Numbered from the stretch's first letter, positions 24,243 to 34,560 are shown. The stretch: DNA of 44,753 nt from an uncultured Gammaproteobacteria bacterium (GCA_913009875.1 CAJVYS010000012.1:1-44753), one strand, 5' to 3'. Made by a program: numbers and translations. Notes: a model not told the origin generated them from the letters alone.

Positions 24243-27200
24243 CTAGCCCACGGCCACCCGCGCATTGCGGAACAGGCGCAGCCAGGGGCCGTCTTCTCCC
24301 CATTCTTGCGGTGCCCAGGAATATTGCACGCTGCGGAATACGCGCTCCGGGTGCGGCATCATGATGGTGAAGCGACCGTCGGTGTTGCACAGTCCGGTGA
24401 TGCCGCCGGGCGAGCCGTTGGGGTTGGCGGGGTAGTTTTCTGTGGCGCGGCCGTGGTTGTCGACATAGCGCAGCGCCAGCAATCCGGCGTCGCGTGCCGG
24501 TTGTTCGCCGCCGCTGCGGGCGAAGCTGGCACGGCCCTCGCCGTGTGCAACGGCAATGGGCAACCGTGAACCGGCCATGCCCTGCAGGAACAGCGACGGC
24601 GATTCCAGCACTTCCACCAGCGACAGGCGGGCCTCGAACTGCTCGGACAGGTTGCGCTCGAAGTGCGGCCACGACTCGGCGCCGGGGATCAGCTGGTGCA
24701 GGTTGGACATCATCTGGCAGCCGTTGCAGATGCCGAGGCCGAAGCTGTCAGCACGCTGGAAGAAGGCCTCGAACCCGTCGCGCGCGCGCGGGTTGAAGAG
24801 GATGGACTTGGCCCAACCCTCGCCAGCGCCCAACACGTCGCCGTAGGAAAAACCGCCGCAGGCCACCAAGCCTTTGAAGTCGGCCAGCGAGACGCGCCCG
24901 GCGATGATGTCGCTCATGTGCACGTCCACCGCCGCGAAACCGGCGCGGTCGAAGGCGGCCGCCATCTCCAGCTGGCCGTTAACGCCCTGCTCGCGCAGAA
25001 TGGCCATGCGCGGTCGCGCGCCGCTATTGACGAAGGGCGCGGCCACGTCGTCCTGCGGGTCGAAGCTCAGGCGGGCGTTGAGACCGGGATCGCCCCTGTC
25101 GAGACGCGCGGCCTGTTCCTGCTCGGCACAGTCGGGGTTGTCGCGCAGGCGCTGCAGGTGGAAGGTGGTCTCGGACCAGGCCTCGCGGAAGGTGGCGTGG
25201 TCGGCGGCCAGCACCTCGCGACCATCGAAGTGGAAGCGAATGCGGTCGTCGTCGCTGGGGGTGCCGATGACGTGGCTGTGACGCCCCAGGCCGGCCTCGC
25301 GCAGCCAGCCCAGCACCTCGTCGACGTCGCGGTGGCGTACCTGGATCACCGCGCCCAGCTCTTCGCTGAACAGGCTGGCGACGGGGTCGTCGCCGAGGTC
25401 GTCGAGCAGCACGCTGAGGCCACAGCCACCGGCGAAGGCCATTTCACACAGGGTGGCGAACAGGCCGCCGTCGGAGCGGTCGTGATAGGCCTGGATCAGC
25501 CCGCGCGCATTGAGTTGCTGGATCACGGCGAAGAAGGCCTTCAGTGCCTGCGGGTCGTCGAGATCCGCCGGGTGGTGGCCGACCTGCTTGTAGACCTGCG
25601 CCAGCGCCGAGCCGGCGAGGCGGTTGGCACCCTTGCCGAGGTCAATAAGGATGAGGTCGTCGCCGAGGTCGTTGCGCAGCTGCGGAGTCAGGGTATCGCG
25701 CACATCGGTGACCGGGGCGAAGGCCGTAATCACCAGAGACAGCGGCGCAGTGACTGACTTTTCTTTACCGCCGCCCTCCTCCTGCCACACGGTCTTCATG
25801 GACATGGAGTCCTTGCCCACCGGGATGCCGATACCCAGCGCCGGGCACAGCTCCATGCCCACGGCGCGCACGGCGTCGAACAGGCCGGCGTCCTCGCCGG
25901 GGTGACCGGCGGGGGCCATCCAGTTGGCGGACAGCTTGAGATTGCTGAGCTTGTCGATGCGCGCAGCGGCGATGTTGGTGATGGCCTCGGCCACCGCCAT
26001 GCGCGCCGAGGCGGCGTGGCGCACCAGGGCGATGGGGGTGCGTTCGCCCAGGGCCATGGCCTCGCCGGTGTAGCCGCGGTAGTCGGTATTGGTCACCGCC
26101 ACGTCGGCTACCGGCACCTGCCATGGGCCGACCATCTGGTCGCGCGCCACCAGGCCGGTGACGCTGCGGTCGCCGATGGTGATGAGGAAACCCTTGTCAG
26201 CCACCGTGGGCAGGCGCAGCACGCGCAGGGCGGCGTCCATCAGGTCGATGCCGGCGGTGCCGAAATCGGGTTTGTGGAAGCTCTTGTGATGCACGTCACG
26301 CAGCATCTTCGGTGGCTTGCCGAGCAGCACCTCCATGGGCATGTCGATGGGGGCATCGTTGGGCAAACCATCAAACAGGCCGTCGCCGAGGATCAATTGC
26401 TCCTCTTCGGTGGCCTCGCCAATCACCGCGAAAGGGCAGCGCTCGCGCTCGCAGATGGCCTCGAACTCGGCCAGACGCTCGGCGGACACGGCCAGCACGT
26501 AACGCTCCTGTGACTCGTTGCACCAGATTTCCATGGGCGACATGCCGGGGTCGTCACAGGGAATAGCACGCAGCTCGAAGCGCGCGCCGCGGCCGCAGTC
26601 GTGGACCAGTTCCGGCATGGCATTGGACAGCCCGCCCGCTCCCACATCGTGAATGGAAATGACCGGGCTGTTTTCGCCCAGCGCACAGCAGTGGTCGATG
26701 ACCTCCTGCGCGCGGCGCTCCATCTCCGGGTTACCGCGCTGCACCGAGGCATAGTCGAGGTCTTCATGGCTATCGCCGGTGGCCATACTGGAGGCGGCGC
26801 CGCCGCCGAGGCCGATGAGCATGGCCGGGCCGCCCAACACGATGAGCTGCGAGCCGGGCGGGATGATGTCCTTTTCGACATGCCCGGCGCGGATATTGCC
26901 AAGGCCGCCGGCGAGCATAATGGGCTTATGATAGCCGCGCACCTCTTCGCCCTCCGGGCCTGCAGCCTTTTCCTCGAAGCTGCGGAAGTAACCACAAATA
27001 TTGGGTCGGCCGAATTCATTGTTGAAGGCGGCGGCGCCGATGGGGCCTTCAAGCATGATATCCAGCGCCGAGACGATGCGTCCGGGACGGCCGTGGTCCG
27101 TTTCCCAGGGCTGTGGTGCGTCCGGCAGATTCAGGTTAGACACCGAAAAGCCGCACAGCCCGGCCTTGGGCTTGGAGCCGCGTCCAGTGGCACCCTCGTC

Positions 27201-28175
27201 GCGGATCTCACCACCGGAACCGGTGGCGGCGCCGGGAAAGGGTGAGATGGCGGTGGGATGATTGTGCGTCTCCACCTTCATCAGAATGTGCACGTCTTCG
27301 GCATGATAGGCATATTCGCCGGTACCGGCATCCGGCAGAAAACGCTGGCCGGCGTGGCCTTCCATCACCGCGGCATTGTCCTTGTAGGCGGACAAGGTGC
27401 CCTCGGGGTGCCGCTGCTCGGTGTTACGGATCATGGCGAACAGGGACTTGTCCTGCACCTGACCGTCGATGACCCAGTCGGCATTGAAGATTTTGTGGCG
27501 GCAGTGCTCGGAATTGGCCTGCGCGAACATCATCAGCTCGACGTCGGTAGGGTTGCGCCCCAGCGCGGTGAAGTTCTCCAGCAGATAGTCGATCTCATCC
27601 TCGGCCAGGGCCAGTCCCAGCTCGCGGTTGGCCTGCACCAACGCGGCACGGCCCTTGCCGTTCCCTTCGCAAAGTACGTCGATGTTGCGCAGCGGCGCGG
27701 GTTCGGCCTGCAGGAACAGGCCCTCGGCCTCGTCGAGGCTGTCCAGCACGCGCTCGGTCATGCGGTCATGGATCAGCGGGCGCAAGCTGGCCAGCTCGTG
27801 GTCCGTCAGGGGTGTGCCATCGGCACTCCGGAAGGTATAAAGCACGCCGCGCTCGATGCGGCGCACCTCGCCAAGGCCGCAGTTGTGGACAATGTCCGTG
27901 GCCTTGGAGGACCAGGGGGAAAGGGTACCGAGACGCGGCGCCACCAGCAGGGTCTGCCCCTGCGTATCGTGGCTCTGCGCATGGCAGGATGGACCATAGC
28001 GCAGCAACTGCTCCAGCACCTGCCGGCCATTATCATTGAGGGCACACTCCAGATCGACAAAATGAACAAACTCGGTGGACATCGTCGCCAGACGGGCGAC
28101 CTTCTGCCGGGCACTGGCGAGCAGCTTGTTGACGCGAAACGGAGAAAGGGCGGCGGCGCCACGGAGCTGAAGCAT
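24243..28175 (-). CDS. purL: Phosphoribosylformylglycinamidine synthase (single-chain PurL)
   Basis: PurL converts FGAR, glutamine and ATP to FGAM in purine synthesis. The 1310 residues fit the large proteobacterial type (1295 in E. coli). An N-terminal PurS-like part ([20 protein letters not shown]) is followed by ATP-grasp-like AIRS domains ([34 protein letters not shown]). The C-terminal glutaminase has nucleophile C1153 in GICNGCQ, with H1275 and E1277 in [10 protein letters not shown]. The start at 28175 lies one base after the purC stop (TGA-T-ATG), so the two are coupled. A longer frame upstream lies inside purC and is rejected. Confidence 0.97.
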   Translation of the reverse strand: MLQLRGAAALSPFRVNKLLASARQKVARLATMSTEFVHFVDLECALNDNGRQVLEQLLRYGPSCHAQSHDTQGQTLLVAPRLGTLSPWSSKATDIVHNCGLGEVRRIERGVLYTFRSADGTPLTDHELASLRPLIHDRMTERVLDSLDEAEGLFLQAEPAPLRNIDVLCEGNGKGRAALVQANRELGLALAEDEIDYLLENFTALGRNPTDVELMMFAQANSEHCRHKIFNADWVIDGQVQDKSLFAMIRNTEQRHPEGTLSAYKDNAAVMEGHAGQRFLPDAGTGEYAYHAEDVHILMKVETHNHPTAISPFPGAATGSGGEIRDEGATGRGSKPKAGLCGFSVSNLNLPDAPQPWETDHGRPGRIVSALDIMLEGPIGAAAFNNEFGRPNICGYFRSFEEKAAGPEGEEVRGYHKPIMLAGGLGNIRAGHVEKDIIPPGSQLIVLGGPAMLIGLGGGAASSMATGDSHEDLDYASVQRGNPEMERRAQEVIDHCCALGENSPVISIHDVGAGGLSNAMPELVHDCGRGARFELRAIPCDDPGMSPMEIWCNESQERYVLAVSAERLAEFEAICERERCPFAVIGEATEEEQLILGDGLFDGLPNDAPIDMPMEVLLGKPPKMLRDVHHKSFHKPDFGTAGIDLMDAALRVLRLPTVADKGFLITIGDRSVTGLVARDQMVGPWQVPVADVAVTNTDYRGYTGEAMALGERTPIALVRHAASARMAVAEAITNIAAARIDKLSNLKLSANWMAPAGHPGEDAGLFDAVRAVGMELCPALGIGIPVGKDSMSMKTVWQEEGGGKEKSVTAPLSLVITAFAPVTDVRDTLTPQLRNDLGDDLILIDLGKGANRLAGSALAQVYKQVGHHPADLDDPQALKAFFAVIQQLNARGLIQAYHDRSDGGLFATLCEMAFAGGCGLSVLLDDLGDDPVASLFSEELGAVIQVRHRDVDEVLGWLREAGLGRHSHVIGTPSDDDRIRFHFDGREVLAADHATFREAWSETTFHLQRLRDNPDCAEQEQAARLDRGDPGLNARLSFDPQDDVAAPFVNSGARPRMAILREQGVNGQLEMAAAFDRAGFAAVDVHMSDIIAGRVSLADFKGLVACGGFSYGDVLGAGEGWAKSILFNPRARDGFEAFFQRADSFGLGICNGCQMMSNLHQLIPGAESWPHFERNLSEQFEARLSLVEVLESPSLFLQGMAGSRLPIAVAHGEGRASFARSGGEQPARDAGLLALRYVDNHGRATENYPANPNGSPGGITGLCNTDGRFTIMMPHPERVFRSVQYSWAPQEWGEDGPWLRLFRNARVAVG

Positions 28176-28176
28176 A

Positions 28177-28890
28177 TCAGGAAAGATCCACGCCCAGGCG
28201 CCGGGCCACTTCCTCATAGGCCTCGACCACACCGCCCAGTCCCTGGCGGAAGCGGTCCTTGTCCAGCTTTTTGCGCGTCTCGACGTCCCACAAACGACAG
28301 CCGTCGGGGGTGAATTCATCACCGAGCAGGATCTCGCCTTTGTAGCGACCGAACTCCAGCTTGTAGTCCACCAGCAGCAGGCCGGCATCGGCAAACAGTT
28401 TGGTCAGGGTGTCGTTGACCTTGAAGGTCAACTCCTTCATTTTCTCGATCGCCTCGTCATCGGCCCAGCCGAAGGAACGGATGTGGAACTCGTTGATCAT
28501 CGGGTCGTGCAGCTCGTCATTCTTGAGAAAGAATTCAAAAGTGGGTGGATTGAGATTGATGCCCTCTTCCACGCCCAGACGCTTGCAGATGCTGCCGGCG
28601 GCGATGTTGCGCACCACACACTCGATGGGGAACATGTCCAGCTTCTTCACCAGCGATTCTTCCGACGAAATCACGTCTACATGATGGGTGGGCACGCCCG
28701 CCTCTTCCAGCTTCTGCATGATGAAGGCGCTGAACTTGTTGTTGACCTCACCCTTGCGATCAAGCTTCTCGATTTTTTCACCGTCGAAGGCGGAGGTATC
28801 ATTGCGGTAGTGCAGGATCAGCTGATCCGGGTCATCGGTGAGATAGACGGATTTTGCCTTGCCGGCAAAGAGTTCTTCGCGTTTTTCCAT
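28177..28890 (-). CDS. purC: SAICAR synthetase
   Basis: PurC joins CAIR and aspartate with ATP to make SAICAR. The 237 residues equal the E. coli length and show [57 protein letters not shown] and [26 protein letters not shown] is placed before the ATG. In E. coli purC follows dapA-bamC; here an MBL-fold gene and a 370-bp repeat region intervene. Confidence 0.97.
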   Translation of the reverse strand: MEKREELFAGKAKSVYLTDDPDQLILHYRNDTSAFDGEKIEKLDRKGEVNNKFSAFIMQKLEEAGVPTHHVDVISSEESLVKKLDMFPIECVVRNIAAGSICKRLGVEEGINLNPPTFEFFLKNDELHDPMINEFHIRSFGWADDEAIEKMKELTFKVNDTLTKLFADAGLLLVDYKLEFGRYKGEILLGDEFTPDGCRLWDVETRKKLDKDRFRQGLGGVVEAYEEVARRLGVDLS

Positions 28891-28944
28891 GGTTGCCTCT
28901 CGTATCTACTTTGAAATTATGACTAAAAAAAACCACCTGTAAGC

Positions 28945-29029
28945 GTAGCTTGGGCTGAGGCACGAAGCCCAACAGCGGAATACTGTCGGGTCTCGAACCG
29001 TTGGGCTTTGCAGGCTCACCCCAACCTAC
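28945..29029. repeat. Inverted repeat, GTAG-headed family (GTAGCTTGGGCTGAGGCACG)
   Basis: GTAGCTTGGGCTGAGG...GAAGCCCAAC is mirrored by GTTGGGCTTTGCAGGCTCAC...CCAACCTAC. This is a third REP-like family in the window, again headed GTAG, located upstream of purC. Short flanking AGCG/CGCT extends the palindrome. Confidence 0.75.
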
Positions 29030-29046
29030 ACGCTAAAAAAGTTACA

Positions 29047-29227
29047 GTAGCCACAGAGGCACTGAGAACACAGAGATCCATTGATTATCACAATGTAAAT
29101 TCAAGCATTGTGGTATAAATATTTTTTAAACCCTGGATTGCCGCCAGTTGGCACACCCTTGAGTCAGGAACGTGCTCGCTCCTTAGCCAACAAAATCTCT
29201 GCGTACTCCGTGTCTCCGTGGCAAACC
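29047..29227. repeat. Inverted repeat arms of the GCCACAGAGGCAC family with diverged core
   Basis: The left arm GCCACAGAGGCACTGAGAAC (29047-29077 overall) pairs with the right arm CTCTGCGTACTCCGTGTCTC plus CGTGGCAAACC (29189-29227). About 110 bp of AT-rich core between them has no gene. Together with the preceding repeat it fills the 368-bp gap between purC and the MBL-fold gene. Confidence 0.65.
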
Positions 29228-29258
29228 GAAAATTACCTTGAAAAAACACCCGTCAGCG

Positions 29259-30017
29259 TCAAACCTCGCGCCAATCCAGGCCAGCATCCTGATCGGCGAC
29301 GGCCACCCAGTCGCTTTCACAGCCCAGCGCAGCGGCCAGGGCGGCGCGGGCCAGCGCTGGCGTATTGTGCTTTTCGCTCAGATGCGCGGCCACCACCTGT
29401 TTCAGTCGACCCGTCTCCAGTCTGCGCAACAAATCTTCGGCCTGCGCATTGCTCAGGTGTCCCTGACCGCCACCCACCCGGCGCTTCAGCGAGGGTGGGT
29501 AATTGCCGTTATCCAGCAGTGACTTTTCGTGGTTACACTCCAGCATCAGGGCCTCGCAACCGCTGAGCTGTTCGGCAATGTGCGCAGTAGCACAACCCAC
29601 ATCAGTGAGGATACCCAGCCGTCGCTCGCCATCGCCAAACACGAACTGACACGGCTCGCGGGCATCGTGCGGCACCGGAAAGGGCTGTACCTGCAGGTCG
29701 CCGAGGGCAAATGCCTGGTGGCTGTTGAAACAATGCACTTCGGCCACCTTTCCCAGTCTGTCCAGTGCCAGGGTACCGGCCGTGGCCCACACCGCAAGCC
29801 CGTACTTGCGCGCCAGCGCGCCCACACCATTGATGTGATCGCCGTGCTCGTGGGTCACCACGATGGCGCTCAACTCATCACCGGATCTGCCCAGCCGAGC
29901 CAGGCGCCGCTCGGTCTCGCGCACGGAAAAACCGCAGTCCAGCAGTACACAGGTGCCGGCGTGCTCCACCAGCGTCGCATTGCCGCGGCTACCGCTGCCG
30001 AGAGAGGCAAATCTCAC
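29259..30017 (-). CDS. MBL-fold metallohydrolase (YycJ/VicX-like)
   Basis: This is a metallo-beta-lactamase-fold hydrolase of 252 residues. It shows MRFASLGSGSRGNATLVEHA, the metal motif THEHGDH with its preceding IVV strand, a later TDVGCATAHIAEQL, and LECNHEKSLLDNG. It belongs to the group containing Gram-positive YycJ/WalJ, likely a nuclease or other phosphodiesterase; the substrate is unknown. The start is GTG at 30017. It lies 18 bp after bamC and is probably cotranscribed with dapA-bamC. Confidence 0.88.
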   Translation of the reverse strand: MRFASLGSGSRGNATLVEHAGTCVLLDCGFSVRETERRLARLGRSGDELSAIVVTHEHGDHINGVGALARKYGLAVWATAGTLALDRLGKVAEVHCFNSHQAFALGDLQVQPFPVPHDAREPCQFVFGDGERRLGILTDVGCATAHIAEQLSGCEALMLECNHEKSLLDNGNYPPSLKRRVGGGQGHLSNAQAEDLLRRLETGRLKQVVAAHLSEKHNTPALARAALAAALGCESDWVAVADQDAGLDWREV

Positions 30018-30035
30018 CGCCGCGCTACCACGAAA

Positions 30036-31073
30036 TCAGCGCAGCTGGCCCTGGATCTGGGTCAGCAGATGCCTTGCCTGTTCGGAGTTATCCGGGTTGC
30101 CGGCGGAATCGAGCACACTGATCAGGGTTGCCTGATCCGCCTCGGATATCTTCAGGGTATAGGCCAGACGCACCGTGGCGCTTTCCGGCTTACCGTATTT
30201 GACTTCTTCTTCCGTTTTGCCGGATGCGACCTCGGTGTAGATTGAATAGATCCGGTTGGCACGATCACGATCTTCAATGACGTAACCGAGATTGTCGAGG
30301 GCAATACCGGCACGCCGCCACACGGCTTCCCAGGGTGCGTCAATCCGCAGGCGGACATTGCCATCCTCGTCCCGGTCAATCTTGCTGTCCAGCGCCTTCA
30401 GCGGCATGGCCTGGCCCACGTCCTCGTTGCCCAGATAACGGGCCAGCCGATAGAGCATTTCGGCGGCACGCTCCTCGTCCGGATTACGCAGTTCCCACTC
30501 ACCATCGGCGGTGCCCTCGGCCAAGGCCTCACTCACATATATCTCGGTGCTGCCGGGCACCTGGCCCGGTTCAATGCGCAGGCGCAGGCGTTCGCGCAGG
30601 GCCGATTTGCCACCCGTACCGGTCTCGATCGGCTTCCAATCCGTTTCGATCAGACCGATGCCCGGTTCATCCGCGGCAATGCGATAGCCGTGTTGGCTGA
30701 GAAACTTGCGCGCCAACGGCCACAGCTGTTCCGGCTCCACCTCGACCATCAGCCAGCGGTGACGGCCATCGCGCACGATGCGCACGTCCTTCTGCGGTGG
30801 CAATACGCGCTGGGCGATACGCTCCAGCTCAGGCGCGCGGGTAGCGCAATCCACCGAGGTCTTTGCCGGCTTCACCTCCGGCACCAGCAGCGGCGCCTTG
30901 CCCTGCGGCTTGACCAGATCCGGCGGCACTTCCAACGGCGGCAACTCATTGACCTCGGTCGTCGTCGGCTTGTTGGACAACCAGCTGCATGCGCTCAACA
31001 AAAACAGAGCACATACTATGAATGAGACACGCAGAGGGGTTTTGGCTGCGCGAGAAAAAGAGGATGCCTGCAT
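30036..31073 (-). CDS. bamC: Outer membrane assembly lipoprotein BamC
   Basis: BamC is an accessory lipoprotein of the BAM complex that inserts outer-membrane beta-barrels. The 345 residues have a signal ending in lipobox LLSAC (C29), an extended N-terminal linker rich in Pro and Glu that contacts BamD, and two helix-grip domains (for example LARKFLSQHGYRIAADEPGI and WRRAGIALDNLGYVIEDRDR). The start at 31073 is chosen to fit the signal peptide; an upstream extension would precede it with unrelated residues. It is 13 bp downstream of dapA, as in E. coli (nlpB). Confidence 0.92.
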   Translation of the reverse strand: MQASSFSRAAKTPLRVSFIVCALFLLSACSWLSNKPTTTEVNELPPLEVPPDLVKPQGKAPLLVPEVKPAKTSVDCATRAPELERIAQRVLPPQKDVRIVRDGRHRWLMVEVEPEQLWPLARKFLSQHGYRIAADEPGIGLIETDWKPIETGTGGKSALRERLRLRIEPGQVPGSTEIYVSEALAEGTADGEWELRNPDEERAAEMLYRLARYLGNEDVGQAMPLKALDSKIDRDEDGNVRLRIDAPWEAVWRRAGIALDNLGYVIEDRDRANRIYSIYTEVASGKTEEEVKYGKPESATVRLAYTLKISEADQATLISVLDSAGNPDNSEQARHLLTQIQGQLR

Positions 31074-31086
31074 AGGATTTTCCGGC

Positions 31087-31965
31087 TTAGGAGATAACGC
31101 CCGCCTGCCGCATGGCTTCACGCAGCGGGCCACGGCAGGATTCGGACAGGGGAGTCAGCGGCAGACGAATGCCGTCGGCGATCAACCCCATTTCGAACAG
31201 GGCCCACTTGACGGGGATGGGGTTGGCTTCCAGAAACAGCTTCTGGTGCAGCGGCATGAGACGCTGGTTGATTTGTTCGGCCGTGGCACGGTCACCCTTT
31301 AAGGCGGCGGCGCACATGGCGTGCATGTCGCGTGGGGCAACATTGGCGGTGACGGAAATGTTGCCCCTGGCGCCGGCCAGGATCAGCTTCATGGCGGTGG
31401 CGTCGTCGCCACTGTAGACGTCAAGCCGCTCACCGCAGCGCTGCATGATCTCCTGCCCACGCCCCAGGTCGCCAGTGGCTTCCTTGATGCCGACAATGTT
31501 GGGAATGTCGGCCAGGCGCTCGACCGTCTCGGGCAACATATCCACGGCAGTGCGGCCCGGCACGTTGTAGAGAATCTGCGGAATCGACACCGCCTCGGCC
31601 ACGGCCCGGAAGTGCTGGTACAGACCTTCCTGGGTGGGCTTGTTGTAATACGGCGTCACCAGCAGACAGGCATCGGCACCGGCATGCATGGCGCAGCGGG
31701 TCAGGTCGATGGCCTCACGGGTGGAGTTGGAGCCGGTACCGGCGATCACCGGGATACGGCTGGCGGCACGTTCCACCACGTGACGCACCACGTCGCAATG
31801 CTCTTTTTCGTCCAGCGTGGCGGACTCCCCGGTGGTGCCCACGGCGATAATGGCATCGGTGCCATTCTCTACATGGAATTCGACCAGTGCATCCAGCGCC
31901 TCGTTATCCACCGCGCCATCGGGGCGCATGGGGGTGACAAGGGCAACCATACTGCCGTGAAACAT
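31087..31965 (-). CDS. dapA: 4-hydroxy-tetrahydrodipicolinate synthase
   Basis: DapA condenses pyruvate with aspartate semialdehyde, the first step toward diaminopimelate and lysine. The 292 residues show [15 protein letters not shown]133 and R138 in [13 protein letters not shown], and the Schiff-base lysine K161 in [12 protein letters not shown] lies 7 bp before the ATG. It heads dapA-bamC-MBL. The divergent neighbour is gcvR, as in E. coli. Confidence 0.97.
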   Translation of the reverse strand: MFHGSMVALVTPMRPDGAVDNEALDALVEFHVENGTDAIIAVGTTGESATLDEKEHCDVVRHVVERAASRIPVIAGTGSNSTREAIDLTRCAMHAGADACLLVTPYYNKPTQEGLYQHFRAVAEAVSIPQILYNVPGRTAVDMLPETVERLADIPNIVGIKEATGDLGRGQEIMQRCGERLDVYSGDDATAMKLILAGARGNISVTANVAPRDMHAMCAAALKGDRATAEQINQRLMPLHQKLFLEANPIPVKWALFEMGLIADGIRLPLTPLSESCRGPLREAMRQAGVIS

Positions 31966-31992
31966 GGGAATTCTCCGCCGTGGGGGCGCCTC

Positions 31993-32019
31993 TAGTGTAG
32001 TGTCCTGAACACCACACTA
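31993..32019. promoter_or_regulatory. Hairpin upstream of dapA
   Basis: TAGTGTAGTGT (31993-32003) pairs with ACACCACACTA (32009-32019) with one mismatch and a CCTGA loop. It sits 28 bp before the dapA start codon, in the dapA leader or promoter. It could be an operator or a leader hairpin; function is unproven. Confidence 0.4.
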
Positions 32020-32166
32020 ACGCCTGGAAATCAAAAGGGTGTCAATGGTACTGAGGGCATCGCCGCATGACAAGCAAGGGTGTGTGCAAGGAGTACGCAA
32101 GACAGTGCACCTGAACCCCGGCGACCATGGTGATAGAATCGCTGTATTCGCAACAAAAGGCACGCC

Positions 32167-32697
32167 ATGAACAACTATCTCGTCATCACCGCCCTCGGCG
32201 AAGACCGTCCGGGCATCGTCGGCCAGCTCTCTGAGGCCGTACTGGACAGCGGCTGCAACATCATCGACAGCCGCATGACCGTGCTCGGCGGCGAATTCGC
32301 CGTGATCCTCATGGCCGGCGGCAAGTGGAACGAGCTGGCCAAGCTGGAAGATACCCTGCCGGGACTGGGCAAGCGCCTCGACCTCACCATCATCAACAAG
32401 CGTACCACCGACAACAACCCGGCTACCGACCTCATGCCTTACACGGTGGAGGTCATCACCCTCGACCAGCCGGGCATCGTCTACCGGCTGTCCAGCTTCT
32501 TCACCAGCCGCGACATCAATATTCAGGAGCTGAATACCACCCGCTATGCCGCCGCACACACCGGCACGCCGATGTTCGCCCTCAGCCTCACCGCCAACGT
32601 CCCGGCCAGCGTACACGTCGCCACCCTGCGCGATGAATTCCTCGACTTCTGCGAGGCACAGAACATGGACGCCACCCTGGAACCCAGCAAGCCCTGA
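32167..32697 (+). CDS. gcvR: Glycine cleavage system regulator GcvR (two ACT domains)
   Basis: GcvR is an ACT-domain protein that restrains GcvA-dependent activation of the glycine cleavage operon. The 176 residues contain two ACT repeats: LVITALGEDRPGIVGQLSEA near 5-24 and VEVITLDQPGIVYRLSSFFT near 95-114. AGG lies 7 bp before the ATG. bcp follows within about 20 bp, as in E. coli, so the two are one operon. Whether this organism uses GcvA is not visible here. Confidence 0.9.
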   Translation: MNNYLVITALGEDRPGIVGQLSEAVLDSGCNIIDSRMTVLGGEFAVILMAGGKWNELAKLEDTLPGLGKRLDLTIINKRTTDNNPATDLMPYTVEVITLDQPGIVYRLSSFFTSRDINIQELNTTRYAAAHTGTPMFALSLTANVPASVHVATLRDEFLDFCEAQNMDATLEPSKP

Positions 32698-32718
32698 TTA
32701 CACGGAGATATGGAAAGA

Positions 32719-33186
32719 ATGAGTAACGTCGAACTGAACAAGAAAGTCCCCGACTTCGAACTGCCGGCCACCGGTGACAAGACCATCAAGCTGTCCGACC
32801 TGGCCGGCAAGAAGGTCGTGCTGTATTTTTACCCCAAGGACAGCACCCCCGGCTGCACCAAAGAAGGCCAGGACTTCCGCGACCATTTCGATGCATTCAG
32901 TGCCGCCGGCGTGGTGATCCTCGGCATCTCCCGTGACGGCATCAAGGCCCACGAGAATTTCAAGGCCAAGCAGGCGTTCCCCTTCGACCTGCTCTCGGAC
33001 AGGGAAGAGACCCTGTGCCGGCTGTTCGACGTCATCAAGGAAAAAAACCTATACGGCAAAAAGGTCATGGGTATCGAGCGCAGCACCTTCCTCATCAACG
33101 AAAAAGGCGTGCTGCGCCAGGAATGGCGCAAGGTGAAGGTGCCGGGGCATGTGGAGGAAGTGTTGGCAGCAGTAAAAGCGCTGTAG
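32719..33186 (+). CDS. bcp: Peroxiredoxin, Bcp/PrxQ family
   Basis: Bcp is a thioredoxin-fold peroxidase reducing organic and hydrogen peroxides. The protein shows VPDFELPATGDKTIKLSDLA, VVLYFYPKDSTPGCTKEGQD with the peroxidatic cysteine, and IERSTFLINEKGVLRQEWRK. The resolving cysteine found five residues later in E. coli Bcp is absent (Gln there); one other cysteine lies in ETLCRLFD. ATG 32719 is preferred because ATG 32710 has its GGAG only 2 bp away, but both are possible. Confidence 0.93.
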   Translation: MSNVELNKKVPDFELPATGDKTIKLSDLAGKKVVLYFYPKDSTPGCTKEGQDFRDHFDAFSAAGVVILGISRDGIKAHENFKAKQAFPFDLLSDREETLCRLFDVIKEKNLYGKKVMGIERSTFLINEKGVLRQEWRKVKVPGHVEEVLAAVKAL

Positions 33187-33296
33187 GTGGGAGCGGGCCA
33201 TGCCCGCGATTAGAGGGGCGGGAAAACTATAAAATTTGTGCGGCTTTAGCCGCAAAGGATAAATCAACCCTTCTTCGCGGCTGAAGCCGCTCCCAC
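33187..33296. repeat. REP cluster downstream of bcp
   Basis: A single REP, GTGGGAGCGGGCCATGCCCG plus CGAT (33187-33210), begins one base after the bcp stop codon. It is followed by a degraded REP (GTGCGGCTTTAGCCGCAAAG, 33238) and an inverted intact one (CTTCGCGGCTGAAGCCGCTC plus CCAC, ending 33296). Two subfamilies are mixed here. Confidence 0.8.
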
Positions 33297-33306
33297 AATA
33301 TCAAAA

Positions 33307-33492
33307 TTTCTCGTTACACCGCTCTGCAGTGTCACAAGTTCAAAAATCCTGTTTTACCGCCAAGATCGCAAAGAAACGCCAAGTTTTCGATGTTTTTATC
33401 TTCGCGTTCCTTTGCGGCCTTGGCGGTTATATTTTTTGATTCTTGCTTCTCCACGTACCCCGTGCCTCTGAGGTAAAACACAAAAGGCCAGC
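33307..33492. repeat. Repeat-filled spacer: second copy of the ACACCGC hairpin repeat and a CCGCCAAG inverted repeat
   Basis: 33307-33334 repeats the sequence seen at 887-914 with one change (GCAGTGT for GCGGTGT). Next, TTTACCGCCAAGATCGCAAAG with AAACGCCAAG is mirrored by TCGCGTTCCTTTGCGGCCTT plus GGCGG (33345-33428). One arm of the GCCACAGAGGCAC family follows at about 33450-33480. There are no genes. Confidence 0.7.
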
Positions 33493-34560
33493 TCAAGCCT
33501 CCGCCGGCTCGAACTCCTCGGCCTTGGGCCAGGCGGTCAGCACGGCCTTCACCAGGGTCGCCAGCGGAATGGCGAAAAACACTCCCCAGAATCCCCACAG
33601 CCCACCGAACACCAGCACCGCGACAATGATCGCCACCGGGTGCAGGTTCACCGCCTCAGAGAATAGCAACGGCACCACCACATTGCCGTCCAGCGCCTGG
33701 ATGATGGCGTAGGCCAGCATCAGGTAGGCAAACTCGGAACCCCAGCCCCACTGGAGATAGGCGATCATCGCCACCGGGATGGTGACCACGGTAGCGCCGA
33801 CATAAGGAATCACCACCGACAAGCCCACCAACGCACCCAACAGGGCGGCATAGTTCAGCCCCATCAGCACGAAGGTGATGTAGCTGGCACCACCGATGAT
33901 AAGAATCTCGGTAAACTTGCCGCGAATGTAGTTGCCTATCTGCAGGTCCACCTCGTGCCAGACACTCGTCGTCAGCTCGCGCTGACGCGGCAGATAAGAC
34001 CCCATCCAACTCACAATCTGGCTTTTATCCTTGAGAAAGAAGAACACCATCATTGGCACCAGAATCAGGTACACGGCAAGGGCGATCAGACTGGGAATCC
34101 AGGCAAGAGATAGAGACAACAAGCTCTGCCCCAACCCCGCCAGCTCTTTTTGCAGGCTGTTGACGATATCCCGCACCTGCTCTTCTGTAAACAACTGCGG
34201 ATAAATCTCAGGCAGACGCATAAGCAGCTTCTGACCGGTATCAATGTGGCGTGGAAGGTCCTGCGCCAATTGCGCCACCTGCCGCGACAGCATGGGAACC
34301 AGCCACAGCATGAGGAACAGAAACACAACGATAAACAGCAGAAATACCAGGATGACCGCCGGCAGGCGTGGCATGCCGCGGCGTTCCATCACCTGCACGA
34401 TGGCCTCCAGCAGGTAGGCAATGACCACCGCCGCCAGTAACGGCGCCAGCATGCTGCCCATATAAAAAACAACGACAAAACCACCCAGCAGAAACAGGGC
34501 CAGAATGACCGTCTGCGGGTTGGAGAAGTTACGATTGAACCAGGCGCGCAGGAGATTCAT
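33493..34560 (-). CDS. AI-2E-type (PerM/YhhT) membrane permease
   Basis: This is an inner-membrane protein of the AI-2E/UPF0118 family, with 355 residues and about eight hydrophobic helices. Two flank LAPLLAAVVIAYLLEAIVQ and later ones sit in LLGALVGLSVVIPYVGATVV and IVAVLVFGGLWGFWGVFFAI. The family was named for quorum signal export, but members also act as sodium-proton antiporters or permeases, so the substrate is open. The start at 34560 overlaps the upstream stop by four bases (ATGA) and has GGAG 8 bp ahead. Confidence 0.85.
   Translation of the reverse strand: MNLLRAWFNRNFSNPQTVILALFLLGGFVVVFYMGSMLAPLLAAVVIAYLLEAIVQVMERRGMPRLPAVILVFLLFIVVFLFLMLWLVPMLSRQVAQLAQDLPRHIDTGQKLLMRLPEIYPQLFTEEQVRDIVNSLQKELAGLGQSLLSLSLAWIPSLIALAVYLILVPMMVFFFLKDKSQIVSWMGSYLPRQRELTTSVWHEVDLQIGNYIRGKFTEILIIGGASYITFVLMGLNYAALLGALVGLSVVIPYVGATVVTIPVAMIAYLQWGWGSEFAYLMLAYAIIQALDGNVVVPLLFSEAVNLHPVAIIVAVLVFGGLWGFWGVFFAIPLATLVKAVLTAWPKAEEFEPAEA

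Noticed and set aside
27258-28313. Plus-strand open frame over purL
   Set aside because: It is an antisense shadow of purL with no family features.
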